Shown: piece after piece, positions 8,976-16,673 of the stretch | Layout of the letters: each line of letters opens with the position of its first letter | How positions within the stretch are numbered: the first letter of the stretch is position 1 | Source of the DNA: Nitrospira sp. | GTDB taxonomy: Bacteria; Nitrospirota; Nitrospiria; Nitrospirales; Nitrospiraceae | DNA: 64,000 bases | Direction of reading: 5' to 3' | Assembly (NCBI GenBank): GCA_018242685.1 | Contig: JAFEBM010000053.1 | Span: 1 to 64,000, forward strand | Program-made: the position numbers and the translations under genes | Notes under the pieces: generated by a model | What the model was told of the DNA's origin: nothing | What the model saw: only the letters and a program-made list of their open reading frames with translations | Database searches by the model: none

Positions 8976-9506
8976 ATGATTGCCACACAAATAGAGCCGA
9001 CGACGACGTTGGCACAACTGCAAGAATCCAAGCCTGATCGAGTCACGATCGTGTTGTTGAGCGGTGATCTTGATCGGGCGATGGCGGCCTTTATTATCGC
9101 CACAGGCGCCGCTGCGATGGGTATGCATGTGACCATATTTTTTACGTTTTGGGGATTGAATACTATTCGGAGAAGAGGGGCAACAAGTTCGGCCAAAGAT
9201 TGGCTTCGACGGATGTTTGGGCTGCTCAACAGAGGCGGAGCAGATACGCTTCCATTGTCTCGATTCCATTTTGGTGGGCTGGGGACGAAGATGATGCAGA
9301 CGGTGATGAAGCAAAACCGAATGCCGGGTGTGCCTGAGCTGATGCAAACAGCCCTTGATCTGGGCGTGCGGTTCATCGCCTGCACGACGACGATGGGCCT
9401 CATGGGTATTACCAAGGATACGTTGATCGACGGCATCGATCAGTTCGCCGGCGTGACCACGTATTTGGCTGAAGCCAAACAGGGCAGTGTCAATCTATTC
9501 ATTTGA
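8976..9506 (+). CDS. DsrE/DsrF-like (DsrE2-type) sulfur-carrier protein
   Basis: A 176-residue protein of the DsrE/F/H fold, which carries persulfide sulfur on a conserved Cys. The N-terminal strand VTIVLLSGDLDRAMAAFIIA, the hydrophobic MGMHVTIFFTFWGLNTIRR, and the Cys-containing FIACTTTMGLMGITKDTL (Cys near 132) match the DsrE2 subgroup, whose members often sit beside TusA, as here. The predicted reaction is transfer of cytoplasmic sulfane sulfur to or from TusA. The hydrophobic segment suggests membrane association. A strong ribosome-binding site precedes the ATG. The gene is cotranscribed with the TusA gene 27 bp downstream. No dsrAB or hdr genes are visible, so the final sulfur acceptor is unknown. 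Confidence 0.85.
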   Translation: MIATQIEPTTTLAQLQESKPDRVTIVLLSGDLDRAMAAFIIATGAAAMGMHVTIFFTFWGLNTIRRRGATSSAKDWLRRMFGLLNRGGADTLPLSRFHFGGLGTKMMQTVMKQNRMPGVPELMQTALDLGVRFIACTTTMGLMGITKDTLIDGIDQFAGVTTYLAEAKQGSVNLFI

Positions 9507-9533
9507 GCCGTCCACTGAAGCGAGGGTGTTTTC

Positions 9534-9779
9534 ATGATGCAGGCCGATGTCAAGCTCGACACGTTAGGATACTTTTGTCCGATGCCGATTATTCTCACGT
9601 CCAAGAAAATCAAGGAATTGTCGCTGGGACAGGTGCTGGAAGTCGTCTCGGATGATGAGGGCATCAAAAAAGACATGCCGGCTTGGTGTGAAACGACAGG
9701 CCATCAAATGATGGGATTGGAAGAGGAACAAGCAAAGTCTGGTCGCATCTATAAGGCGTTCGTGAAGAAGGCGAAATAG
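9534..9779 (+). CDS. TusA-family sulfurtransferase
   Basis: An 81-residue TusA-like protein. The sulfur-carrying CPxP motif is present as LGYFCPMPIILTSKKIKEL near residues 14-18, followed by the expected LGQVLEVVSDDEGIKKDMPA and WCETTGHQ. Length and the single-domain layout are standard. TusA proteins pass persulfide sulfur between carriers for tRNA thiolation, cofactor synthesis or sulfur oxidation. Its position right after a DsrE2-type gene and before a strong terminator makes a two-gene sulfur-relay operon. It is not necessarily the orthologue of E. coli tusA, which works with TusBCD and is absent here. Confidence 0.9.
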   Translation: MMQADVKLDTLGYFCPMPIILTSKKIKELSLGQVLEVVSDDEGIKKDMPAWCETTGHQMMGLEEEQAKSGRIYKAFVKKAK

Positions 9780-9812
9780 CCAGACTCCTGTCAGAGAGAC
9801 AGGTAAGCCAGA

Positions 9813-9847
9813 AGCCGGAGGAACGGTGATCGGTCCTCCGGCTTTTT
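9813..9847 (+). terminator. Rho-independent terminator after the TusA gene
   Basis: A perfect 10-bp stem (AGCCGGAGGA at 9813-9822 with TCCTCCGGCT at 9834-9843), an 11-nt loop and a following T run. It closes the dsrE-tusA operon. Confidence 0.92.
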
Positions 9848-9868
9848 CGTTGACATGTGCAGAAACCT

Positions 9869-11335
9869 ATGGATCGACTCGTCGAGTGTGTCCCCAATTT
9901 CAGTGAAGGTCAGGATCGAGAAACGCTTCAGGCCTTGATCGATGCCGTGGCTTCGACCGCCGGCGTCGCACTTCTAGACCATTCCATGGATGCGGACCAC
10001 CACCGGTCGGTGCTGACGTTCTGTGGAAGCCCGGACGCGATAGTTGAAGCCGCTTTTCGTGCTGTTCGGATCGCAACTGAACTCATCGACTTACGTAGAC
10101 ATGTTGGAGTCCACCCCCGCATAGGAGCGACAGATGTGGTGCCGTTTGTCCCGATCAGAGGTACGACAATGCAAGACTGTGTCCAGCTTGCCAAGCAGCT
10201 AGGAGAACGAGTCGGGCGTGAACTGGGGGTCCCCGTTTTCTTATACGAACATGCTGCAGGTCGTGCCGACCACGTTCCATTAGAAGCGGTCAGACGAGGA
10301 GGGCTCGACGGCCTGGCTTTTCGGATGGAGTCAGACCCTGGCTGGATTCCCGACTTCGGTCCTCTTCGCCTCCATCAAAGCGCAGGAGCGATCGCGATCG
10401 GCGCCCGGCCTCCACTGATTGCCTACAACGTGAACCTCCGATCGACGGAGGTTGACCAGGCCCGATCCATCGCCCGAGCAGTCCGCCACTCAAACGGCGG
10501 GTTACCCTCTGTGAAAGCGATTGGTGTAGAACTATCCAGTCGCGGTATGGTGCAGGTCGCAATGAATCTGACCGACTACCTCGTGACGCCCATTCCCACC
10601 GTCTTTCAGATGGTCAAGGCTGAAGCCACGAAGCGAGGAATAGAAGTGGCCGGAAGCGAACTGGTCGGATTGGTCCCGCAAGCGGCATTGAGTCAGGCTG
10701 CAGCTGCTTCGCTGCAACTCGATCGATTCGATTCCAGCCAGGTCCTCGAAACAAAAATCGCCGATGCGATGCTCGGCAAGAAGGAACCGGCCCCCACCCT
10801 ATCAGATTTCCTTGCCGCGGTTGCGGACGCCAAACCGACACCGGCCGGCGGCAGCGTGGCGGCATTCGTAGGTGCCTTGGCGGCGGGTTTGGGAGTCATG
10901 GGGGCACGTCTCGGTGGCCAATCGGACAGAGTGCAACGTCTACATGAGTTAAGCCAGCAGCTTTATCGGCTTGTCCAAGCAGATACGGAGGTCTACAGGG
11001 AGCTGATGGACGCCTACAAGATGCCCAAACAACATCCTGATCGCCTTCACGCGATTTCCATTGCACTCCAACGGGCTACGAAAGTGCCGTTAGAAATTAC
11101 GGAGCTGTCCTGCGAGGTTGCGCAGCTCCTCCATACGTTGCGCGATGGAGCTAAGTCGACCATCCACTCAGATCTCACAGTAGGTTTGACCATAGCCATC
11201 GCAGCAGCTCAGGCAGGCCTCGTTACAGTCCGCACAAACACAAATACACAACACAATCAGCAACTTGTAGAGACTATACGGCTCAGAATTGCAAAGGCAA
11301 CAGAAAGCCTTGAGGAACTCAAGATGATGTGTTAG
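9869..11335 (+). CDS. ftcD: Glutamate formimidoyltransferase / formimidotetrahydrofolate cyclodeaminase fusion
   Basis: A bifunctional folate enzyme. The N-terminal ~300 residues are the formiminotransferase, with the canonical start MDRLVECVPNFSEGQD and the DHSMDADHHRSVLTF and VHPRIGATDVVPFVP segments. The C-terminal ~190 residues form the helical cyclodeaminase domain, beginning SDFLAAVADAKPTPAGGSVA. Together they move the formimino group of formiminoglutamate to tetrahydrofolate and deaminate it to 5,10-methenyl-THF. No hut genes are adjacent, so a role in histidine breakdown is not supported; formate/C1 entry (5-formyl-THF cycling) is an alternative. The ATG at 9869 fits the family start; a GTG at 9857 would add four residues. 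No clear ribosome-binding site is seen. Confidence 0.88.
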   Translation: MDRLVECVPNFSEGQDRETLQALIDAVASTAGVALLDHSMDADHHRSVLTFCGSPDAIVEAAFRAVRIATELIDLRRHVGVHPRIGATDVVPFVPIRGTTMQDCVQLAKQLGERVGRELGVPVFLYEHAAGRADHVPLEAVRRGGLDGLAFRMESDPGWIPDFGPLRLHQSAGAIAIGARPPLIAYNVNLRSTEVDQARSIARAVRHSNGGLPSVKAIGVELSSRGMVQVAMNLTDYLVTPIPTVFQMVKAEATKRGIEVAGSELVGLVPQAALSQAAAASLQLDRFDSSQVLETKIADAMLGKKEPAPTLSDFLAAVADAKPTPAGGSVAAFVGALAAGLGVMGARLGGQSDRVQRLHELSQQLYRLVQADTEVYRELMDAYKMPKQHPDRLHAISIALQRATKVPLEITELSCEVAQLLHTLRDGAKSTIHSDLTVGLTIAIAAAQAGLVTVRTNTNTQHNQQLVETIRLRIAKATESLEELKMMC

Positions 11336-11407
11336 ACTCCCCCGCCGAATCATTGAAAACTGTAAGCAGCAGGCCCATTTGGCCTGAGAAAGTCGGAAGT
11401 TAACCGG

Positions 11408-11602
11408 ATGGAAATCAAGGTCTTTAACAACAACGTTGAAAAAGCTCTGAAGGTTGCCAAGAAGAAGCTTGCGGGAGAAGGATTGTTTCGCGAGCTGAAA
11501 CGTCGCCGCTTTTACGAGAAGCCGAGCGTGAGAAAAAAGGCAAAGCAACGCGAAGCTCAACGGCGCCGACAGAAGTGGTTGTCAAAACGGAGGTCTGACT
11601 AG
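11408..11602 (+). CDS. rpsU: 30S ribosomal protein S21
   Basis: A 64-residue basic protein. It starts MEIKVFNNNVEKALKVAKKK and contains GLFRELKRRRFYEKPSVRKK, the S21 signature. S21 binds the 30S platform near the anti-Shine-Dalgarno and aids initiation. Length is typical. The C-terminal tail is almost entirely Lys/Arg/Gln. Here it stands alone, without the dnaG-rpoD partners found in E. coli, between ftcD and nth. Confidence 0.97.
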   Translation: MEIKVFNNNVEKALKVAKKKLAGEGLFRELKRRRFYEKPSVRKKAKQREAQRRRQKWLSKRRSD

Positions 11603-11667
11603 GTACACCGTCAGGTTCTCTTCCGCTCGTCTCACCAGACTTCGCCCCGTTCGTGACCAGATCCCAC

Positions 11668-12327
11668 ATGCGTCAGGAGCAGATCCATGCAGCCATCCGT
11701 ATCGTCAAGCGGGAGATTCGTCGTTGGCAAGAGCCTGTCGTTGGGGTCGTAGCCAAGGAATCTGGTCGCGATCCCTTTCTCATCCTCATTTCCACCCTCC
11801 TCAGTTTACGAACCAAAGATAGGACAACAAGGGAAGCGGGCGACCGGCTCTTCGCCATAGCTCGCACACCGGCAGCCATGTTGAAGCTGCCGCTGAAGAA
11901 GCTCGAACGGATGATTTATCCGGTCGGCTTTTACCGGACGAAGGCGAAAGCCATTCACCAAATCTGCCGCAAGCTGATCGACCAATATGGCGGGGTGGTG
12001 CCGGACTCCATCGATGAACTGGTCACTTTACCTGGGGTCGGACGGAAAACTGCGAACCTGGTTGTCACTATTGGTTACGGCAAGCCTGGGATCTGCGTGG
12101 ATATTCACGTCCACCGGATCAGCAATCGATGGGGCTATATTAAAACGAAGACGCCGGAAGAATCTGAACAGGCCCTTCGGCGCATACTACCGAAGCAATA
12201 CTGGATTATCTACAACGATCTCCTCGTCCCCTATGGGCAGAACCTGTGCCTTCCGGTCTCGCCGCTGTGCAGCACATGCAAATTGACCGAATTGTGTGAT
12301 CGAGTGGGAGTCACGAAAAGTCGTTAG
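11668..12327 (+). CDS. nth: Endonuclease III (DNA glycosylase/AP lyase)
   Basis: A base-excision-repair enzyme that removes oxidised pyrimidines and cleaves the abasic site. The helix-hairpin-helix is LPGVGRKTANLVV, which includes the catalytic Lys; the catalytic Asp is in CVDIHVHRISNRWG. The C-terminal [4Fe-4S] ligands follow the expected C-x6-C-x2-C-x5-C spacing (CLPVSPLCSTCKLTELC). Length is about 220 residues, standard for the family. Start is uncertain between ATG 11668 and GTG 11653; neither has a good ribosome-binding site. It converges on the DsrE gene after a 42-bp gap. Confidence 0.92.
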   Translation: MRQEQIHAAIRIVKREIRRWQEPVVGVVAKESGRDPFLILISTLLSLRTKDRTTREAGDRLFAIARTPAAMLKLPLKKLERMIYPVGFYRTKAKAIHQICRKLIDQYGGVVPDSIDELVTLPGVGRKTANLVVTIGYGKPGICVDIHVHRISNRWGYIKTKTPEESEQALRRILPKQYWIIYNDLLVPYGQNLCLPVSPLCSTCKLTELCDRVGVTKSR

Positions 12328-12369
12328 ACATGAACGGTGAGAGGCGATAGACGTCTTATGTCTTGCTCT

Positions 12370-12789
12370 TTAGATAAACAGCTTCGTTTCCGCATCGGCG
12401 GTTAATGCAAGGATGGCGGGCAGGCCCAGCACTTCATCGACATTTTGTTCGACCGCGGAACTGTCCACCCCCATATATTCCAATCCAGCGCTGCAGGCAA
12501 TCACCCGCAGCTTCCCGACATGCTTGGCATCTTGGAACATCTCCGAAATCTTCGGCACCTTTTTCTCTTTCAGCAGCCGGGCGACTTCCTCAGACGACTC
12601 GGCATATTCCGGCGGGAAATCGATCTGATCGATCTTCCCTTCGGCGAGTTTTTTAATCGTCCAGAACAATAAGACGACAATCACATCTTTGCCCATTGCC
12701 GCAGCCGTCATGCCGAGCGTCGCGACCTGGTGCAGTTTATCGTACGTGGCGTTGTGGGCGAAGATGACGAACTTCGGTTGAGTGGACAT
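12370..12789 (-). CDS. DsrE-family protein
   Basis: A 139-residue DsrE/F-fold protein, shorter than the DsrE2-type protein at 8976. It starts PKFVIFAHNATYDKLHQVAT, has MGKDVIVVLLFWTIKKLAEG, and carries the conserved Cys in RVIACSAGLEYMGVD. Such proteins are predicted sulfur carriers or peroxiredoxin-like thiol proteins. The ribosome-binding site is AAAGGTAAGC right before the ATG. A 43-aa membrane-protein gene lies 25 bp upstream on the same strand and shares its promoter. Function in this cell is unknown. Confidence 0.82.
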   Translation of the reverse strand: MSTQPKFVIFAHNATYDKLHQVATLGMTAAAMGKDVIVVLLFWTIKKLAEGKIDQIDFPPEYAESSEEVARLLKEKKVPKISEMFQDAKHVGKLRVIACSAGLEYMGVDSSAVEQNVDEVLGLPAILALTADAETKLFI

Positions 12790-12814
12790 GCTTACCTTTT
12801 TTTGCGCACAGGCC

Positions 12815-12946
12815 TCACGCTATCGACTCGGTCTGTGATCGCGCTGCCGTGAAAAGAAGGGAGAGATACCAAGCCAACGACATCACGATGAACAGCAACC
12901 ATCCGACCTTCGAATGCAGCTTGTACTGATCATGCCGAGGCCCCAT
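12815..12946 (-). CDS. 43-aa membrane protein, probably from a leaderless mRNA
   Basis: A short reading frame: a charged start (MGPRHDQYKLHSKVG), one hydrophobic helix (WLLFIVMSLAWYLSLLFTAA) and a polar tail. It resembles the many one-helix proteins that accompany redox or transport genes, but I do not recognise a family. Support for coding: it begins at an ATG placed 8 nt after a near-consensus -10 box, its helix is well formed, and the DsrE gene follows after 25 bp. No ribosome-binding site precedes the ATG, as expected if the transcript starts at or next to it. Confidence 0.6.
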   Translation of the reverse strand: MGPRHDQYKLHSKVGWLLFIVMSLAWYLSLLFTAARSQTESIA

Positions 12947-12954
12947 GCCCAGTG

Positions 12955-12983
12955 ATTATAACGATCAGGTTCGACGGCGTAAA
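12955..12983 (-). promoter_or_regulatory. Sigma-70-type promoter for the small-membrane-protein/DsrE operon
   Basis: On the minus strand the -35 TTTACG (12978-12983) and a perfect -10 TATAAT (12955-12960) are separated by 17 bp. The predicted start point falls at about 12946-12949, on top of the ATG of the 43-aa gene. Confidence 0.65.
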
Positions 12984-13026
12984 CATCAGACGAGGATCTA
13001 CTTCGCCTTGAGGGGCGTAGGAACCC

Positions 13027-13476
13027 ATGCTAGGATGCCGACCGATGGATTGGCTTCTTTCGGCGGTTCAGCAGTATGTCTCGACCGAAACCCTCGTGAC
13101 CCTGACGGCGCTCTCGGTTGTATTCTTCGTCGGATCATTGATTGCGATCCCCTTCATCCTCGTCCGGCTTCCGACGAATTTCTTCGACACCCGTGTGCCG
13201 CGTCGTTGGATGGAAAATCATCACCCCGTCCTTCGGTTGCTCGGCCATCTTGTCAAGAACGTCGTCGGGGCCATCTTTCTGTTCGCAGGATTCTTAATGT
13301 TGTTCTTACCCGGCCAGGGCATTCTTACGATGTTGATCGGGGTGACGATGTTGGACTTTCCCGGCAAGCGTAGGATGGAAGCCAAGATGATAGGACAGCC
13401 CGCTGTCCTGAGCACCATCAACAACATGCGCCAGAAGTTTGGAAAGCCGCCGCTCACAATTTCACCTGATCGGTAA
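13027..13476 (+). CDS. Small two-helix membrane protein (PGPGW-like)
   Basis: A 149-residue inner-membrane protein. One hydrophobic stretch lies near residues 25-50 (LTALSVVFFVGSLIAIPFIL) and a second near 82-112 (NVVGAIFLFAGFLMLFLPGQ, then GILTMLIGVTML). The LPGQG turn between hydrophobic halves is reminiscent of the PGPGW putative transmembrane family. A conserved-looking basic segment DFPGKRRMEAKMI follows. Alternative ATG at 13045 cannot be excluded. Function unknown; it lies 91 bp upstream of polA on the same strand. Confidence 0.72.
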   Translation: MLGCRPMDWLLSAVQQYVSTETLVTLTALSVVFFVGSLIAIPFILVRLPTNFFDTRVPRRWMENHHPVLRLLGHLVKNVVGAIFLFAGFLMLFLPGQGILTMLIGVTMLDFPGKRRMEAKMIGQPAVLSTINNMRQKFGKPPLTISPDR

Positions 13477-13567
13477 GGCTCAAGTCCCAGGCGATCAGTG
13501 ATCGGCAGCGGAGAATACAAGCCCTAAACGGCAGACTTCCGATACGTAACGATGATTGGCTGCACAC

Positions 13568-16225
13568 ATGTCTGAATCGATCCCCGCCGGAAAAACGTTC
13601 TACCTGATCGACGGCAGCGCCTACATCTATCGGGCCTTCTTTGCCCTACCCGCCCTCAATAATTCGAAAGGCCTCCAAACCAACGCGATCTATGGATTCA
13701 TGACCACGCTCCTCAAGATTATCCGCGAGCACAAGCCGGATGGTCTCGTGGTGGCATTCGACGAAAAGGGCCCGACGCTTCGGCACGAAGAATTCAAAGA
13801 ATATAAAGCGCAGCGTCCGCCGATGCCGGACGGGATGAAGGCGCAGATTCCCTATATTCATCGGATAGTGGAAGCGCTGAATATCCCTGCGGTCAGACAG
13901 GCCGGGTACGAAGCGGACGACCTCATCGGCACGTTGACTCGACAGGCGGAACGAGCAGGCTACACCATCGTGATCGTCACCGGCGATAAAGACATGCTCC
14001 AGCTTGTGACACCCCAGGTGCGAATCTATGATCCCGTGAAAGACAAGTGGTCGGGTGAGGCGGAATGTGTCGCCAAGTTCGGCGTCGAGCCGTCACGGGC
14101 AATCGAAGTCATGGGCCTGATGGGAGACAGCAGCGACAACATACCCGGAGTGAAAGGGATCGGCGAGAAAACTGCGATGAGGCTGATCACACAGTTTGGA
14201 ACGATCGATGAACTGCTCCGCCGTCTCGACGAGGTCACGCCTACCCGCGTCAAGATGCTGCTCACCGAACAGGCGGACAACGCGCGACTCAGCCGGAAAC
14301 TGGCGACCATCGATACCCAGAGTCCGGTAGAATTCCAACCCGAGTCTTACCGGATCAAGCCGCCCCACGATGAACAACTCGCCGATCTGCTGCGCGAGCT
14401 GGAATTCACCTCCCTTCTCAAAAACCTTCCGCCATCGGTGAAGGAACCTGAGGCGAAGATCCATGAGATCGTCGCCATCCAGGACGAGGCGGCCGCACAG
14501 GGTTTTGCGGACGGCGTGCCGAAAGGCACACCGCTCGGTGTGCACTGTTTGCTGGCCGGCCAACCTGGCGTCCACGCCGACGTACTCGGCTTGGCTCTTT
14601 CCACCGGCGAACAGACAGCTTTCATTCCGACCGACGTCCATGCCTTTATGCGGCCTATCATGCAAGTCTTGCACGACACACACAGGCCCAAAATCGTGCA
14701 CGACCTCAAGGCCACCCTGCTGGCCTTTCACCGCATCGGCATCACCTTGGCCCCACCATACGTGGACACGATGATCGCGGACTATCTGCTCAACCCCAAC
14801 CGGCGCGACCATAGTCTTGAAACGATTGTGTTGGAGCGGTTGGGCGAACGGCTGGGATCGAGGAAGCAGGAGAAGGCTCAGCCACAGTCGCTCTTCGAAG
14901 TCGACACCAGGTTGCGCGAAGCAGCGGCGGAAGCCGCGACTGCCCTCGCCAAACTCGAACCGACCCTGCGGGAACAGTTGGTGGAACAAGGAAGCGTGCA
15001 ACTTTTCACCGACGTGGAAATACCGCTCGTCCCGGTCCTGGTGGACATCGAGCGGAACGGGTTCTTGCTCGATGTCGAAGGACTGCACGATCTAAGCAAG
15101 GAGCTCGAACGAGAGCTCGACCACAGAATGGAAACCATCACCGGGTTAGCCGGCGGCGAATTCAACATCAATTCGCCAAAACAGCTGGCGACGGTCCTCT
15201 TCGAGAAGCTCGGCTTGAAGCCCCTGCGCAAAACCAAGACCGGTTACTCCACCGATGAAGATACGCTCACACAACTTGCCTCACAACATGAGTTGCCCGC
15301 ACAAATCCTCAGTTATCGAAGCCTCAGCAAGCTCAAGTCGACTTATGTGGACGCGCTGCCGGAACTGGTGCATCCTGAGACCAAACGTCTACATACCTCG
15401 CTGAACCAAACCGTTGCCGCAACGGGACGGCTCTCGTCCACTGATCCCAATCTCCAAAACATCCCCGTGAAAGGCGACTATGGACTCCGCATCCGCGAAG
15501 CGTTCATCGTTCCCAAAGGCCATGAATTGCTCTGTGCCGACTACAGTCAAATCGAACCGCGTATCCTCGCCCATCTCTCGCAAGATCCGCGGTTGCTGTC
15601 CGTCTTTGCAAAGGCAGAAGACATCCACTTGGCCACAGCCATGGAAATTTTCAGCCTCCCTTCCAATCAGATCACGAGAGACATGCGCCGCGCGGCCAAG
15701 ACCGTCGTCTTCGGCATCGTGTACGGTATCAGTCCGTTCGGCCTTTCTCAGAACCTAGGTGTACCCCAGGCCGAAGCGAAGAAGTATATCGACACTTTCT
15801 TTGAGCGATTCGCAGCCGTGCGCGCCCTCATGGATCGGAACATCGCCGAAGGACGAGAGAAGGGTTACACCACCACGATCCTTGGCCGCCGCCGCCCGAT
15901 TCCTGAACTTCAGAGTAGCGATCCGATACAACGTGGCATCGGCGAGCGCATGGCGGTGAACAGTCCCATCCAGGGCACTGCCGCGGATTTGATCAAAGTG
16001 GCCATGATTAACGTCCACAAGAAACTCCATGAAGAGCTGCCGCACGTGAAAATGATCCTCCAAGTCCACGACGAGTTGATCTTCGAAGTGCCGGATCATG
16101 ATCTGGAGGAAGCGAAGCGACTGGTGAGGCAGAAAATGGAAGGCGTCGGCGAACAGTTGGGCTTGTCGGTGCCCCTCAAAGTGGATCTCGGCGTCGGCAA
16201 AAACTGGCGGATAGCGCATCCCTAA
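13568..16225 (+). CDS. polA: DNA polymerase I with degenerate 3'-5' exonuclease domain
   Basis: An 885-residue family A polymerase for Okazaki-fragment processing and repair. The 5' nuclease domain is intact (YLIDGSAYIYRAF, AGYEADDLIGTL, VTGDKDMLQLV, GDSSDNIPGVKGIGEKTA). The polymerase has motif A (LCADYSQIEPRILAHL, where Pro replaces the usual Leu/Met), motif B (RRAAKTVVFGIVYG) and motif C (LQVHDELIFEV). In the middle domain the exonuclease metal ligands are gone: the DxE of Exo I is replaced by VHCLL (325-329), the Exo II Asp by Thr 383, and the Exo III YxxxD by an Ala-rich stretch. Proofreading is therefore predicted absent, as in Taq. ATG 13568 is preferred over TTG 13556. A decayed copy of the gene's 3' end lies at 16520-16572. 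Confidence 0.96.
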   Translation: MSESIPAGKTFYLIDGSAYIYRAFFALPALNNSKGLQTNAIYGFMTTLLKIIREHKPDGLVVAFDEKGPTLRHEEFKEYKAQRPPMPDGMKAQIPYIHRIVEALNIPAVRQAGYEADDLIGTLTRQAERAGYTIVIVTGDKDMLQLVTPQVRIYDPVKDKWSGEAECVAKFGVEPSRAIEVMGLMGDSSDNIPGVKGIGEKTAMRLITQFGTIDELLRRLDEVTPTRVKMLLTEQADNARLSRKLATIDTQSPVEFQPESYRIKPPHDEQLADLLRELEFTSLLKNLPPSVKEPEAKIHEIVAIQDEAAAQGFADGVPKGTPLGVHCLLAGQPGVHADVLGLALSTGEQTAFIPTDVHAFMRPIMQVLHDTHRPKIVHDLKATLLAFHRIGITLAPPYVDTMIADYLLNPNRRDHSLETIVLERLGERLGSRKQEKAQPQSLFEVDTRLREAAAEAATALAKLEPTLREQLVEQGSVQLFTDVEIPLVPVLVDIERNGFLLDVEGLHDLSKELERELDHRMETITGLAGGEFNINSPKQLATVLFEKLGLKPLRKTKTGYSTDEDTLTQLASQHELPAQILSYRSLSKLKSTYVDALPELVHPETKRLHTSLNQTVAATGRLSSTDPNLQNIPVKGDYGLRIREAFIVPKGHELLCADYSQIEPRILAHLSQDPRLLSVFAKAEDIHLATAMEIFSLPSNQITRDMRRAAKTVVFGIVYGISPFGLSQNLGVPQAEAKKYIDTFFERFAAVRALMDRNIAEGREKGYTTTILGRRRPIPELQSSDPIQRGIGERMAVNSPIQGTAADLIKVAMINVHKKLHEELPHVKMILQVHDELIFEVPDHDLEEAKRLVRQKMEGVGEQLGLSVPLKVDLGVGKNWRIAHP

Positions 16226-16248
16226 CTTCAAACATAACGAGGTGACAC

Positions 16249-16506
16249 ATGCTGACCATACGCATTTCAGTCGCGTGGCTGATCGCAGTCATCTGTCTTG
16301 GAACCCTTGGACTTCTGCTGCTCCTTGTTCAACCATTCACAGTCAAGGCTCAAGAGCCGAAGCGCTATCAGTACCGAATCGCCGAGGTGATTCCCGACAA
16401 TGAGAAGATCCAGACTATGCTGAACGAGTTCGGCTCCAACGGGTGGGAGCTGGTGGGGTTCGCGATGGGAAATATGACGAACCCGAGGATGATCTTCAAG
16501 AAGTGA
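16249..16506 (+). CDS. Small exported DUF4177-like protein
   Basis: An 85-residue protein. It begins with an N-terminal hydrophobic helix (SVAWLIAVICLGTLGLLLLL) that acts as a signal peptide or anchor. The rest, YQYRIAEVIPDNEKIQTMLN, EFGSNGWELVGFAM and a short end, has the Y-x-Y/V...LN..G..GWELV pattern of DUF4177. A GAGGTGACAC ribosome-binding site precedes the ATG. It follows polA by 23 bp and is itself followed by a decayed copy of the polA 3' end, so it appears to have been inserted at the polA stop codon. Function unknown. Confidence 0.75.
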   Translation: MLTIRISVAWLIAVICLGTLGLLLLLVQPFTVKAQEPKRYQYRIAEVIPDNEKIQTMLNEFGSNGWELVGFAMGNMTNPRMIFKK

Positions 16507-16519
16507 TTCCGTACGATTG

Positions 16520-16572
16520 GTGAAACAGGAAATGGAAAGTGTCGGCAAAACTGGTGCGTCGCGCATCCCTAG
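16520..16572 (+). pseudogene. Decayed copy of the polA 3' end with internal deletion
   Basis: The segment GTGAAACAGGAAATGGAAAG followed by TGTCGGC matches the polA stretch that encodes VRQKMEGVG (about 16124-16150), with five differences in 27 bases. It then jumps to GTCGGCAAAACTGG...GCGCATCCCTAG, matching the last bases of polA (GTCGGCAAAAACTGG...GCGCATCCCTAA). The jump lies between two GTCGGC repeats in polA, which suggests a deletion by repeat recombination. It therefore marks a duplication of the polA end downstream of the DUF4177-like gene. Confidence 0.8.
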
Positions 16573-16673
16573 ATGGGCTGGTCAATGCTTCTTGTCTGGA
16601 TCAGGTGGAACGCGCGGAGCCTGACTAATGGCACTGCAAACCAAGATAGCCACACTATACCCCGCCTTTTCGT

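Noticed and set aside
9857..9869. GTG 9857 as start of the FtcD gene
   Set aside because: It adds only four residues before the canonical MDRLVECVPNFSEG start and has no ribosome-binding site.
14093..15088. 331-codon minus-strand frame inside polA
   Set aside because: It lies wholly within the well-supported polA gene on the opposite strand; high GC creates long antisense frames.
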